This document shows positions 51,271 through 60,414 of a DNA stretch of 64,000 bases, one piece after another. The position numbers and the translations under genes are program-made. This DNA comes from Pseudoduganella namucuonensis (lineage in GTDB: Bacteria; Pseudomonadota; Gammaproteobacteria; Burkholderiales; Burkholderiaceae_D): contig NZ_FPBO01000025.1 in the NCBI RefSeq assembly GCF_900116645.1, positions 1-64,000 of the forward strand, in the 5' to 3' direction. How positions within the stretch are numbered: the first letter of the stretch is position 1; the number at the start of each line of letters is the position of its first letter. The notes below the pieces were generated by a model that saw nothing but the letters and a program-made list of their open reading frames with translations, was not told the DNA's origin and made no database searches.

Positions 51271-53862
51271 TCAGGCGCGGACGGGCGTGTCGCGCGGCAC
51301 CGCCACCGCGCCGTGCGCGCCGGAGCTGTCATTGCTGTCCGGCGCCACCAGCGGCAGCGTGATGTGGAAGCGGGTGCCCAGCCCCGCCTCGCTGTGCACC
51401 GCGATGGTGCCGCCCAGCACGCCGGACACCAGCGTCTGCACGATGTACAGCCCCAGCCCCGAGCCGCCCTGGCCCATGCGCGTGGTGAAGAAGGGGTCGT
51501 AGATCTTGTTGCAGTGCTCGGCCGGGATGCCGGCGCCGTCGTCGCCATAGGACAGGCAGACCCGCTCGCCGTCCACGCTGGCGAGGATCGTCACCGTGCC
51601 GCCGGCGCTGGCGGCGAAGCCGTGCACCAGCGTGTTTTCCAGCAGGTTGGACAGCACCTGCGCCAGCGGCCCGGGGTAGCTGTCCAGCTCGATCTCCTCC
51701 GGGATGTCCAGCGCGATCCGGTGCGGCGTCTTCTTCCACGCGTTGCGGTGGGTGGCGATCACCTCCTCCACCGTGTGGCGCAGGCGGAAGGGGCGGCGCC
51801 GCACGCTGGCCTGGTCGACCGCCAGTTCCTTGAAGTTCTCGATCAGTCCCGAGGCGCGGTGGGTGTTGCGCTCGATGATGCCGCAGGCCTGCTGGCACTG
51901 GCGCAGGAATTCCTCCGCCTGCGAGCGCCGCAAGCCGCCGCCGACCAGCCCCGCGCCGAAGTCGCGCAGCAGGTCGCGCATGGTGGTGGCGGCCGTCAGC
52001 GAGCTGCCCAGCGGCGTGTTCAGCTCGTGCGCGATGCCGGCCACCAGGCGGCCCAGCGACGCCACTTTTTCCGTCTGCACCAGCTGCTCGGCGGCCAGCC
52101 GCAGGTCCTCGTTGGCCTGCGTCAGCTGGGCCGTGCGCTCGTGCACGCGCTGCTCCAGCACCGTGTTGAGCCGCTGGATCTCCTCCTCGCGCGCGCGCCG
52201 CACGCCCACCTCGCCCTGCAGTTCGGCGGTGCGGCGCCGGACCATCACGCGCAGCTGCACGATGAAGGCGGTGGCCACCACCACCGCCATCAGCAGCAGC
52301 GCCAGCGGGCGGTAGTCCAGCTCGTGCGAGAACTGGACCGTGGTCCATTTCTGGCGGATGGCCTCGCGCTCGTCGCGCTCGATGGCCGCCAGCGCCAATT
52401 CGATGATGGGCAGCAGTTCCGGCAGGTCGGCGCGCACGCCGTAGCCGACCCGGTAGCTGTAGTCGGTCTCGCCGGCCACGCGGATGTCGCTGGCCCCCGT
52501 CTCGACCAGCTGGTGGGTGCCGGTCAGCAGCGGGCCGACCAGCGCGTCGATCCCGCCGGCGCGCAGCAGCTCGGTCGCCTCGCGGAAATTTCCGACCTGG
52601 ACCGGAACGATGGCGGGCCAGTCCTTGCGCAGGCGCTCTTCGATATTGCTGCGGGCCGACACGCCCACCCGCTTGCCGGCCAGGCCGGACAGGCCGCCCG
52701 GCGGCGGCTCGCCCACGCGGCTGAAGATGACGGTCGGGGTGCTGAGGAAGGGTTCGGTCACCGACAGGTAGCCCGCGCGCTCCGGCGCGTGCGCGATGGC
52801 CGACACCAGGTCGACCTCCTTGCGCCGCGCCTTGGCCAGCTGGTCGGCGATGTTTATGCTGGGCACCAGTTCGAAGCGGGTGTTCAGCATCAGCTCCATG
52901 CGCCGCATGATGTCGACCGAGATGCCGCGCAGGATGCCATCCTCGCCGCGCCACTCGATGGGCGGGCGGCCCACGTCGACCGCCACCCGCAGCACGGGGC
53001 GCCGCGCCAGCCAGGCCTGCTGGGCGGGCGACAGCGGCAGCTCGCGCCGGGCGGGCACGCCCTGCGCCGCGCCCAGCCAGCGCGTCCGTATCAGCTCATG
53101 CTCGGCCGGGGTGATCGCGGCCAGGCCCTTGTTGACGATGGCCAGCAGCTCGGGCGCGTCGTTGCGCAGCGCGAAGCGGATGGTGGCGGCCTCGGCGAAG
53201 TAGTACACCAAGCCTATCTTCAGCTTGCCTCCGGCCGCGCGTTGCGCCACCGGCAGGTCGTCGAGCAGGCCGTCGGCCTGCCCGCCCAGCACCAGCGTGG
53301 CGCCCTCCTGCGGGTCCGCCACCTCCACCAGCTCGCAGTCCGGGCAGCGCGTGCGCAGCACCGGCACGCGCACTGTGCTGCGCACGACGGCGATGCGCTG
53401 GCCGCCGAACGCGGCCAGCGTGCGCGCGTCGACGTGGCCGCCGCGCACCGCCATCGCGATCGGCAGCTCCAGGTAGGGATCGGAGAAGTTCAGCCGGGTC
53501 TTGCGTTCCGGCAGGTCGCGCGCGCACAGCACGCCGTCCACCTCGTGCGCCATGCCCTTGCGCAGCGCCTCCTCCCAGCTCGAGCCGGTGTAGCGGAACC
53601 GCAGGCCCGTGTTGCGCGCCACCAGTTCCGCGTAGTCGAGCGAGGCGCCGGCGTAGGTGGCGCCGGCGGCGTCGGCGCGGCGGAAGTTCAGCGGCGGGTT
53701 GTTCTGGGCCAGCGCCAGCGTGAGCACCGGATGGGTCCGCACCCAGGCCCGCTCGGCGGGCGTCAGCACGGCCTGCGCCGCCGCCGCCGGCGTGACCAGG
53801 GGGCGGCACGCCAGCCAGAGTAGACTTATCCACAAAGCAATCCTGTCGCGTGCGGTGCGCAT
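51271..53862 (-). CDS. Sensor histidine kinase with two periplasmic solute-binding domains
   Basis: The 863-residue kinase has a signal/anchor, two tandem family-3 solute-binding domains (about 30-260 and 275-505), a membrane helix at about 519-540 and a coiled-coil linker. The dimerisation box has phospho-acceptor His612 in GIAHELNTPLG, and the ATPase domain shows LLENTLVHGF (N box), GDDGAGIP and GGSGLGLYIV. It should sense an amino-acid-like ligand in the periplasm and phosphorylate a response regulator not seen here. It is convergent with the AraC regulator gene (five bases apart) and divergent from astC, so arginine or a related compound is a candidate ligand. Confidence 0.9.
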   Translation of the reverse strand: MRTARDRIALWISLLWLACRPLVTPAAAAQAVLTPAERAWVRTHPVLTLALAQNNPPLNFRRADAAGATYAGASLDYAELVARNTGLRFRYTGSSWEEALRKGMAHEVDGVLCARDLPERKTRLNFSDPYLELPIAMAVRGGHVDARTLAAFGGQRIAVVRSTVRVPVLRTRCPDCELVEVADPQEGATLVLGGQADGLLDDLPVAQRAAGGKLKIGLVYYFAEAATIRFALRNDAPELLAIVNKGLAAITPAEHELIRTRWLGAAQGVPARRELPLSPAQQAWLARRPVLRVAVDVGRPPIEWRGEDGILRGISVDIMRRMELMLNTRFELVPSINIADQLAKARRKEVDLVSAIAHAPERAGYLSVTEPFLSTPTVIFSRVGEPPPGGLSGLAGKRVGVSARSNIEERLRKDWPAIVPVQVGNFREATELLRAGGIDALVGPLLTGTHQLVETGASDIRVAGETDYSYRVGYGVRADLPELLPIIELALAAIERDEREAIRQKWTTVQFSHELDYRPLALLLMAVVVATAFIVQLRVMVRRRTAELQGEVGVRRAREEEIQRLNTVLEQRVHERTAQLTQANEDLRLAAEQLVQTEKVASLGRLVAGIAHELNTPLGSSLTAATTMRDLLRDFGAGLVGGGLRRSQAEEFLRQCQQACGIIERNTHRASGLIENFKELAVDQASVRRRPFRLRHTVEEVIATHRNAWKKTPHRIALDIPEEIELDSYPGPLAQVLSNLLENTLVHGFAASAGGTVTILASVDGERVCLSYGDDGAGIPAEHCNKIYDPFFTTRMGQGGSGLGLYIVQTLVSGVLGGTIAVHSEAGLGTRFHITLPLVAPDSNDSSGAHGAVAVPRDTPVRA

Positions 53863-53935
53863 TTGGGCGGAATCCGGGACCGGCTGTTTTCAGTACAGCA
53901 TACACCGTGCGGCGCAATGAGGGGGCAAGCGGGTA

Positions 53936-53982
53936 TGTCGCCGGCCTTCTGAAAAATGAAAATCCTTGTCGCATCCACAAAA
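53936..53982 (+). promoter_or_regulatory. Candidate ArgR binding sites upstream of astC
   Basis: TGTCGC at 53967-53972 followed after eight bases by AA (53981-53982) fits the Pseudomonas ArgR half-site TGTCGC-N8-AA. A second TGTCGC lies at 53936-53941, 31 bases upstream, with AA two bases further than ideal. A TATAAT at 54004-54009 lies between these and the astC start at 54069. Confidence 0.5.
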
Positions 53983-54068
53983 GAGTTTTAGCATCCCGCT
54001 TTTTATAATGACGTACCACCCGTGGCCGCCTGGTTGCGGCCGTACCTCTACTTTCGATGGGGAATGCC

Positions 54069-55307
54069 ATGAACGCAAAGCTTGACTCTTCTGTAACCAC
54101 CCGCCCGGTCACCCGGCAGACTTTCGACGAGGTGCTCGTCCCCACCTACGCGCCGGCCGCGATGGTGCCGGTGCGCGCCTCGGGCCTGGACCTGTGGGAC
54201 CAGAACGGCAAGCATTACCTGGACTTCACCTCCGGCATCGCCGTGGCCTCGCTGGGCCACTGCAATCCCGTGCTGGTGGAGGCCCTGACCAGGCAGGCCA
54301 ACACCCTGTGGCACCTGGGTAACGGCTACACCAACGAGCCCGTGCTGCGCCTGGGCATGGCCCTGACCGAGGCCACCTTCGCCGAGCGCGCCTTCTTCTG
54401 CAACTCCGGCGCCGAGGCCAACGAGGCGGCCCTGAAGCTGGCCCGCAAGCACGGCCACGCCAAGGGCGGCGAGGGCAAATCGCGCATCGTGTCCTGCTTC
54501 AGCTCCTTCCACGGCCGCACGCTGTTCACCGTGTCCGTCGGCGGCCAGTCCAAGTACACCGAGGGCTTCGAGCCGCTGCCGCCGGCCATCGACCACATCG
54601 AGTACAACAACATCGAGGCGGCGCGCGCCGCCATCACCGACGACGTGTGCGCCGTGATCGTGGAACCGGTGCAGGGCGAGGGCGGCGTGGTCCCGGGCGA
54701 CAAGGCCTTCCTGCAGGCGCTGCGCGAGCTGTGCGACCAGACCGGCGCGCTGCTGATCTTCGACGAGGTGCAGTGCGGCATGGGCCGCACCGGCCACCTG
54801 TTCGCCTACCAGGGCTACGGCATCACGCCGGACATCCTGACCTCGGCCAAGGCGCTGGGCAACGGCTACCCGATCGGCGCCATGCTGACCACCGCCGAAC
54901 TGGCCGCCACGCTGAGCGTGGGCAGCCACGGCACCACCTACGGCGGCAACCCGCTGGCCGCCACCGTGGCGCTGACGGTGCTCGACACCATCAACCAGCC
55001 GGCCTTCCTGGCGCGCGTGAACGAGGCCTCGGGCACGTTGACGGCCATGCTGGAAGGCCTGTGCAAGGACTATCCTGAGATCCTCTCCTCCGTGCGCGGC
55101 AGCGGCCTGTTGCTGGGCGTGGTGGTGGCCGACGCCTGGAAGGGCAAGTCCAAGGACATCCAGAAGGCCGCCGAGGCCGAGGGCCTGATGGTGCTGATCG
55201 CCGGCACCGACGTGGTGCGCTTCGCGCCGGCGCTGATCGTGTCCGACGCGCAGATCGCCGAAGCCGGCCGCATCCTGCGCGTGGCGCTGGACGGCTTGAA
55301 GGGCTAA
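54069..55307 (+). CDS. astC: Succinylornithine/acetylornithine transaminase (arginine succinyltransferase pathway)
   Basis: This 412-residue class III PLP aminotransferase moves the delta-amino group of succinylornithine to 2-oxoglutarate, giving succinylglutamate semialdehyde. Motifs are LDFTSGIAVASLGHCNP, CNSGAEANEAALKLARK, IVEPVQGEGGV, IFDEVQCGMGRTG and PLP-binding Lys261 in TSAKALGNGYP. Sequence alone cannot exclude ArgD, but position ahead of the ast genes supports AstC. I use ATG 54069, with GGGGA upstream, not the ATG 12 bases earlier. 68 bases separate it from the next gene. Confidence 0.9.
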   Translation: MNAKLDSSVTTRPVTRQTFDEVLVPTYAPAAMVPVRASGLDLWDQNGKHYLDFTSGIAVASLGHCNPVLVEALTRQANTLWHLGNGYTNEPVLRLGMALTEATFAERAFFCNSGAEANEAALKLARKHGHAKGGEGKSRIVSCFSSFHGRTLFTVSVGGQSKYTEGFEPLPPAIDHIEYNNIEAARAAITDDVCAVIVEPVQGEGGVVPGDKAFLQALRELCDQTGALLIFDEVQCGMGRTGHLFAYQGYGITPDILTSAKALGNGYPIGAMLTTAELAATLSVGSHGTTYGGNPLAATVALTVLDTINQPAFLARVNEASGTLTAMLEGLCKDYPEILSSVRGSGLLLGVVVADAWKGKSKDIQKAAEAEGLMVLIAGTDVVRFAPALIVSDAQIAEAGRILRVALDGLKG

Positions 55308-55375
55308 GGCGCCCGGCGGCGCCGCGCCCGCGCGCGGCGCCGCCATGCCTGTCAGATAACAACAAAGGAGTCCCC

Positions 55376-56407
55376 ATGTATGTCGTCCGTCCGGTAGAAA
55401 TCGCGGATATCGCGGCGCTGGAAAAGCTGGCAGCGGTCAGCATGCCGGGTGTCCATACCCTGCCGAAGACGCGCGACAAGATCGCGCAGGCCATCGAAGC
55501 CTCGATCGCCTCGTTCGGCGCCAATGTCGACATTCCCAGCGAGGAATCCTATCTCTTCGTGCTGGAGTCGCTGGCCGACCGCCGCATCGTGGGCACCGCC
55601 TCGATCTTCGCGGCGGCCGGCACCAACGGCACCTACTTCTCGTTCCGCAACGATGTCATCCAGCAGGTCTCGCGCGACCTGAACATCAGCCACAGCGTGC
55701 ACGCGCTGACCCTGTGCTCCGAGCTGACCGCGTATTCGCAGCTGTCCAGCTTCTACGTCGACGACCGGGTCAAGGGCGCGCCCGAGGCCGCGCTGCTGTC
55801 GCGCGCGCGCCTGCTGTTCGCGGCGATGGCGCCGCAGCGCTTCAGCGACCGCTTCTTCGTGCCGCTGGCCGGCGCCACCGGCCCCAATGGCGAGTCGCCG
55901 TTCTGGGACGCGCTGGGCCGCAAGTTCTTCCAGATGGATTTCCTGGACGCCGAACGCACCATCGGCGGCGCGCGCAACCGCACCCTGATCGTCGAGCTGA
56001 TGCCGCACTACCCGGTCTACGTGCCGCTGCTGCCGGGCGACGCCCAGGCCGTCATGGGCCAGATCCACCCGTCCGGCGAGCTGGCCTTCGGCCTGCTGAC
56101 GGAGGAGGGCTTCGAGGCCGACGAGTACATCGACATCTTCGACGGCGGTCCCATCCTGCAGGCGCACAAGCACGCGCTGCGCACCATCACCTCGTCCATG
56201 CAGCGCCGCGTGGAGCCGTCCCGCCCGTCGCGCGCGGGCGAACCGGCCGTCGCGTACGCGGTGGCCGCCAACGCCGGCCCGCGCTTCCGCGCGGCCGTGG
56301 TCTCCGTTCCCGCCATCGAGGGCGGCACCGCCATCGCGCTGCCGCCGGACGTGTTGGACGCCCTGCAGGTCGCCGAGGGCGACAGCGTGCTGTGCGCCCG
56401 TATTTAA
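55376..56407 (+). CDS. astA: Arginine N-succinyltransferase, alpha-type subunit
   Basis: The 343-residue acyltransferase transfers succinyl from succinyl-CoA to arginine, the first step of the AST pathway. The N-terminal MYVVRPVEIADIAALEKLA, the SHSVHALTLCSELTAYSQLS stretch and SPFWDALGRKFFQMDFLDAE are family signatures. It is the first of two adjacent subunit genes, as in Pseudomonas aruF-aruG, and probably forms a heteromer with the next product. AAAGGAG precedes the ATG. Confidence 0.93.
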   Translation: MYVVRPVEIADIAALEKLAAVSMPGVHTLPKTRDKIAQAIEASIASFGANVDIPSEESYLFVLESLADRRIVGTASIFAAAGTNGTYFSFRNDVIQQVSRDLNISHSVHALTLCSELTAYSQLSSFYVDDRVKGAPEAALLSRARLLFAAMAPQRFSDRFFVPLAGATGPNGESPFWDALGRKFFQMDFLDAERTIGGARNRTLIVELMPHYPVYVPLLPGDAQAVMGQIHPSGELAFGLLTEEGFEADEYIDIFDGGPILQAHKHALRTITSSMQRRVEPSRPSRAGEPAVAYAVAANAGPRFRAAVVSVPAIEGGTAIALPPDVLDALQVAEGDSVLCARI

Positions 56408-56419
56408 AGTGAGACCGAT

Positions 56420-57469
56420 ATGCTAGTTGTACGCTCCATACAAGCCACCGACCTGGACGCCCTGTACCTGATGGCCAGCCAGGTGGGCTCCGGCATGACC
56501 ACGCTCAAGCCGGACATGAAGATGCTGGGCGACCGCCTGGACATCGCCTGCGCCTCGTTCGCCGAAACCATCGCGCCGGAAAAGCGCGACTACATGTTCG
56601 TGATGGAGGACACCGCCAGCGGCCGCATCGCCGGCGTGTGCGCCATCAAGGCCTCGGTGGGCCTGGACGAGCCGTTCTACAACTACCGCATCGGCACCCT
56701 GGTGCACTCCAGCCGCGAACTGAAGGTGTTCACGCGCATGGAGACGCTGTACCTGTCGAACGACCTCACGGGCAGCTCGGAACTGTGCTCGCTGTTCCTG
56801 AACCCGGACTACCGCCAGGGCAACAACGGCAAGCTGCTGTCCAAGTGCCGCTTCCTGTTCATCGCCCAGTTCCCGCACCTGTTCAACGAGCGGCTGATCG
56901 CCGAGATGCGCGGCTACCAGGCCGAGAACGGCCGCTCGCCGTTCTACGAGGGCCTGGGCCGCCACTTCTTCAAGATGGAATTCGACCGCGTGGACGAGTT
57001 GACCGCGCTGGGCAAGAAGTCCTTCATCGCCGAGCTGATGCCGCGCCAGCCGCTGTACGTCGCCTACCTGCCGAAGGACGCGCAGGACGTGGTCGGCAAG
57101 GTGCACACCTCCACCGCGCCCGCGCGCCGCCTGCTGGAGCAGGAGGGCATGCACTACGAGGGCTACGTCGACATCTTCGACGCCGGCCCGGTGCTGCAGG
57201 GCCGCATCTCCGAGCTGCGCGCCATGCGCGACAGCGCGCTGGCCACCGTCGACGTCGACAGCGACATGACGCACGCCTGCGCGCCGCAGCTCGAACCCAT
57301 CCTGGTGTCCAACACGAATCTGCGCGACTTCCGCATGATCCTGTCGGAGGCCGCCCACGTGAACGGCAATATCGACCTGTCCGCGGAAGACCAGCAACTG
57401 CTGCGCTGCCGCGCCGGCGACACCGTCCGCACCCTGACTCTCAACGCGAGGAAGCATTCCCATGTCTGA
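56420..57469 (+). CDS. astA: Arginine N-succinyltransferase, beta-type subunit
   Basis: This 349-residue paralogue of the preceding protein has the same motifs (MLVVRSIQATDLDALYLMAS, SPFYEGLGRHFFKMEFDRVD). In Pseudomonas the second subunit (AruG) carries the main activity with AruF. It starts 12 bases after the first subunit and its last codons overlap the astD start by eight bases, which implies coupled translation. Confidence 0.93.
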   Translation: MLVVRSIQATDLDALYLMASQVGSGMTTLKPDMKMLGDRLDIACASFAETIAPEKRDYMFVMEDTASGRIAGVCAIKASVGLDEPFYNYRIGTLVHSSRELKVFTRMETLYLSNDLTGSSELCSLFLNPDYRQGNNGKLLSKCRFLFIAQFPHLFNERLIAEMRGYQAENGRSPFYEGLGRHFFKMEFDRVDELTALGKKSFIAELMPRQPLYVAYLPKDAQDVVGKVHTSTAPARRLLEQEGMHYEGYVDIFDAGPVLQGRISELRAMRDSALATVDVDSDMTHACAPQLEPILVSNTNLRDFRMILSEAAHVNGNIDLSAEDQQLLRCRAGDTVRTLTLNARKHSHV

Positions 57470-58937
57470 ACAAGCCCAGAGCAACTTCATTAACGGCCAA
57501 TGGCTCGCAGGCCACGGCGCCGAACTGGTCACCATCGATCCGTCCAACGGCCGCCGGACTTGGGCCAGCCGCGAAGCGACCGCCGACGACGTGGCCGCCG
57601 CCTGCGCCGCCGCGCGCGGCGCCTTCGAGGCCTGGGCGCTGACGCCGCTGGCCGAGCGCGTGGCCATCGCCGCCCGCTTCCGCGACCTGCTGAAGGAGAA
57701 CGCCGAGGAGCTGGCGCTGCTGATCGCCGAGGAGGTCGGCAAGCCGCTGTGGGAGGCGCGCACCGAAGTGACCACCATGGCCAACAAGGTCGACATCTCG
57801 GTGCAGGCCCATGCCGCGCGCACCGGCGAAACCCGCGGCAAGGTGGCGGATGGCGAGGCGGTGCTGCGCCACCGTCCGCACGGCGTGTTCGGCGTGTTCG
57901 GCCCCTACAACTTCCCCGGCCACCTGCCCAACGGCCACATCGTGCCGGCCCTCATCGCCGGCAACACCGTGGTGTTCAAGCCCAGCGAATACGCGCCGCG
58001 CACCGCCGTGAAAACCGTGCAGCTGTGGGAAAAGGCGGGCGTGCCGGCCGGCGTGGTCAACCTGGTCAACGGCGGCCGCGACACCGGCGTCGCGCTGGGA
58101 CAAAACACCGACATCGACGGCGTGCTGTTCACCGGCTCCAGCCAGACCGGCGCCGCGCTGCACCGCCAGTTCGCCGGCCAGACCGGCAAGCTGCTGGCGC
58201 TGGAAATGGGCGGCAACAACCCGCTGGTGGTGTGGGACGTGAAGGACATCGACGCGGCCGTGTTCATGGCCGTGTCCTCCGCCTTCATCTCGGCCGGCCA
58301 GCGCTGCACCTGCGCGCGCCGCCTGGTGGTGCAAACCGGCGCCGCCGGCGACGCCTTCGTGCAACGCCTGGTGGAGGTGGCCTCCAAGCTGGTGGTGGGC
58401 GCCTCCAACGCCGAGCCGCAGCCCTTCATGGGCCCCGTGGTCTCGGCCGCCGTGGCCGCGCGCCTGGTGCAGGCGCAGAACGACATGGTGGCCAAGGGCG
58501 GCAAGCTGCTGCTGGAAATGAAGCACCTGCAAGAGGGCACGGGCTTCGTCTCGGCCGGCATCGTCGACACCACCGACGCGCAAGGCATCCCGGACGAGGA
58601 ATGGTTCGGGCCCCTGCTGCAGATCAAGCGCGTGGCCGATTTCGACAGCGCCATCAAGGTCGCCAACGACACCCAGTACGGCCTGGCCTCCGGCCTGATC
58701 TCCAACGACGAGGCGCTGTGGAACAAGTTCCAGGCGCTGGCGCGCGCCGGCATCGTCAACTGGAACCGCCCGACCACCGGCGCGGCCAGCAGCGCGCCGT
58801 TCGGCGGCGTCGGCAAGTCCGGCAACCACCGTCCGAGCGCCTACTACGCGGCCGACTACTGCGCCTATCCGGTCGCCTCGATCGAGAACAGCGTCCTTGA
58901 AATGCCGGCGAAGCTGTCGCCGGGCATGACCTTCTGA
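57462..58937 (+). CDS. astD: Succinylglutamate semialdehyde dehydrogenase
   Basis: This 491-residue aldehyde dehydrogenase oxidises succinylglutamate semialdehyde to succinylglutamate with NAD+. It shows FGPYNFPGHLPNGHIVPALI, the glutamate base region LALEMGGNNPLVVWD, and catalytic Cys282 in GQRCTCARR, a sequence typical of AstD. The ATG at 57462 overlaps the preceding gene. The length is normal. astB follows after 19 bases. Confidence 0.95.
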   Translation: MSEQAQSNFINGQWLAGHGAELVTIDPSNGRRTWASREATADDVAAACAAARGAFEAWALTPLAERVAIAARFRDLLKENAEELALLIAEEVGKPLWEARTEVTTMANKVDISVQAHAARTGETRGKVADGEAVLRHRPHGVFGVFGPYNFPGHLPNGHIVPALIAGNTVVFKPSEYAPRTAVKTVQLWEKAGVPAGVVNLVNGGRDTGVALGQNTDIDGVLFTGSSQTGAALHRQFAGQTGKLLALEMGGNNPLVVWDVKDIDAAVFMAVSSAFISAGQRCTCARRLVVQTGAAGDAFVQRLVEVASKLVVGASNAEPQPFMGPVVSAAVAARLVQAQNDMVAKGGKLLLEMKHLQEGTGFVSAGIVDTTDAQGIPDEEWFGPLLQIKRVADFDSAIKVANDTQYGLASGLISNDEALWNKFQALARAGIVNWNRPTTGAASSAPFGGVGKSGNHRPSAYYAADYCAYPVASIENSVLEMPAKLSPGMTF

Positions 58938-58956
58938 GCCAGCCGAGGATCAACCC

Positions 58957-60297
58957 ATGCGCCCAGCACGCGAGTACAACTTCGATGGCCTGGTAGGCCC
59001 GTCCCACAACTACGCCGGCCTTTCGTTCGGCAACGTGGCCTCGTTCAACAACGTCAAGAGCGCGTCCAACCCCCGGCTGGCGGCGCTGCAGGGCCTGGCC
59101 AAGATGCGCGCGCTGGCGCAGCGCGGTTTCGCGCAGGCGCTGCTGCCGCCGCAGGACCGTCCCAACTTCCGCCTGCTGCGTAGCCTGGGCTTCACCGGCA
59201 GCGACGCCGACGTGCTGGCCAAGGCCTACAAGGAGTCGCCGGTGATCCTGGCCTGCGCGTATTCGGCCTCGCCGATGTGGACCGCCAACGCCGCCACCGT
59301 CAGCCCCTCGGCCGACACCGGCGACGGCCGCGTGCATTTCACGCCCGCCAACCTGAACAACAAGCTGCACCGCGCCTTCGAGCACACGCAGTCCGCCCGC
59401 AGCCTGCGCGCCATCTTCCACGACGAGCGGCGCTTCGCCGTGCACGACGCGCTGCCCGGCACCCCGGCCTTCGGCGACGAGGGCGCGGCCAACCACACCC
59501 GCCTGTGCGCGGCCCACGGCGACCGCGGCGTGGAGATGTTCGTCTACGGCCGCGTCGAGTTCGACCCGTCCGCCCCCGCGCCCAAGCGCTTCCCGGCGCG
59601 CCACACGTTGGAGGCGTCCCAGGCGGTGGCCAGGCTGCACGGCCTGGACGCCGGACGCGCCGTCTTCATCCAGCAGAACCCGGACGTGATCGACCAGGGC
59701 GTGTTCCACAACGACGTGATCGCGGTCGGCAACGCCAACGTGCTGTTCTACCACGAGCAGGCCTTCGCCGACGAGTCGGCCACGCTGGCCTCGCTGCGCG
59801 CGGCCATGGCCGGCGCGGGCGCCGAGCTGCAGGCGGTGCGGGTCGACACCGGCGCCGTGGCCGTGGCGGATGCGGTGCACAGCTATCTGTTCAACAGCCA
59901 GCTGCTGTCCAAGCCGACCGGCAAGATGGCGCTGGTGATTCCGCAGGAATGCCGCGAGAACGCCGCCGTGGACAGCTACCTGGCCGGCCTGGTGGCCAGC
60001 GGCGGCCCGGTCGATGAACTGATCCACTTCGACCTGCGCCAGTCGATGCGCAACGGCGGCGGCCCGGCTTGCCTGCGCCTGCGCGTGGCGCTGACCGACG
60101 AGGAGGCGGGCGCCATGCACCAGGGGGTGGTGATGACCGAGGCGCTGTACCACACGCTGGTGGCCTGGGTGCAAAAGTACTACCGCGACCGCCTGGAGCC
60201 GGCCGACCTGGCCGATCCGCGACTGGCGCTGGAGGTGCGCGCCGCGCTGGAGGAATTGACCCGGATTCTGGGCCTGCCCGGACTGTATGAGCTGTAA
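58957..60297 (+). CDS. astB: N-succinylarginine dihydrolase
   Basis: The 446-residue amidinotransferase-fold hydrolase splits succinylarginine to succinylornithine, ammonia and CO2. Family stretches are EYNFDGLVGPSHNYAGLSFGN at the start, SPMWTANAATVSPSADT, IDQGVFHNDVIAVGNANVLF and the catalytic Cys372 in GGGPACLRLRV. Length is as in E. coli AstB. astE would be expected next in an enteric-type order, but a glutamate dehydrogenase gene follows 117 bases later instead. Confidence 0.96.
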   Translation: MRPAREYNFDGLVGPSHNYAGLSFGNVASFNNVKSASNPRLAALQGLAKMRALAQRGFAQALLPPQDRPNFRLLRSLGFTGSDADVLAKAYKESPVILACAYSASPMWTANAATVSPSADTGDGRVHFTPANLNNKLHRAFEHTQSARSLRAIFHDERRFAVHDALPGTPAFGDEGAANHTRLCAAHGDRGVEMFVYGRVEFDPSAPAPKRFPARHTLEASQAVARLHGLDAGRAVFIQQNPDVIDQGVFHNDVIAVGNANVLFYHEQAFADESATLASLRAAMAGAGAELQAVRVDTGAVAVADAVHSYLFNSQLLSKPTGKMALVIPQECRENAAVDSYLAGLVASGGPVDELIHFDLRQSMRNGGGPACLRLRVALTDEEAGAMHQGVVMTEALYHTLVAWVQKYYRDRLEPADLADPRLALEVRAALEELTRILGLPGLYEL

Positions 60298-60414
60298 AAT
60301 CGCGTATTCATCACCATATGGCCGCGGGGCCAACCCCCGCGCCGCAAACAGCGTCGCCACCGTCCAGCCAAAAGCCTCGCGGTGAGACGGACTCAACGTA
60401 TTGGAGAAGCAACG

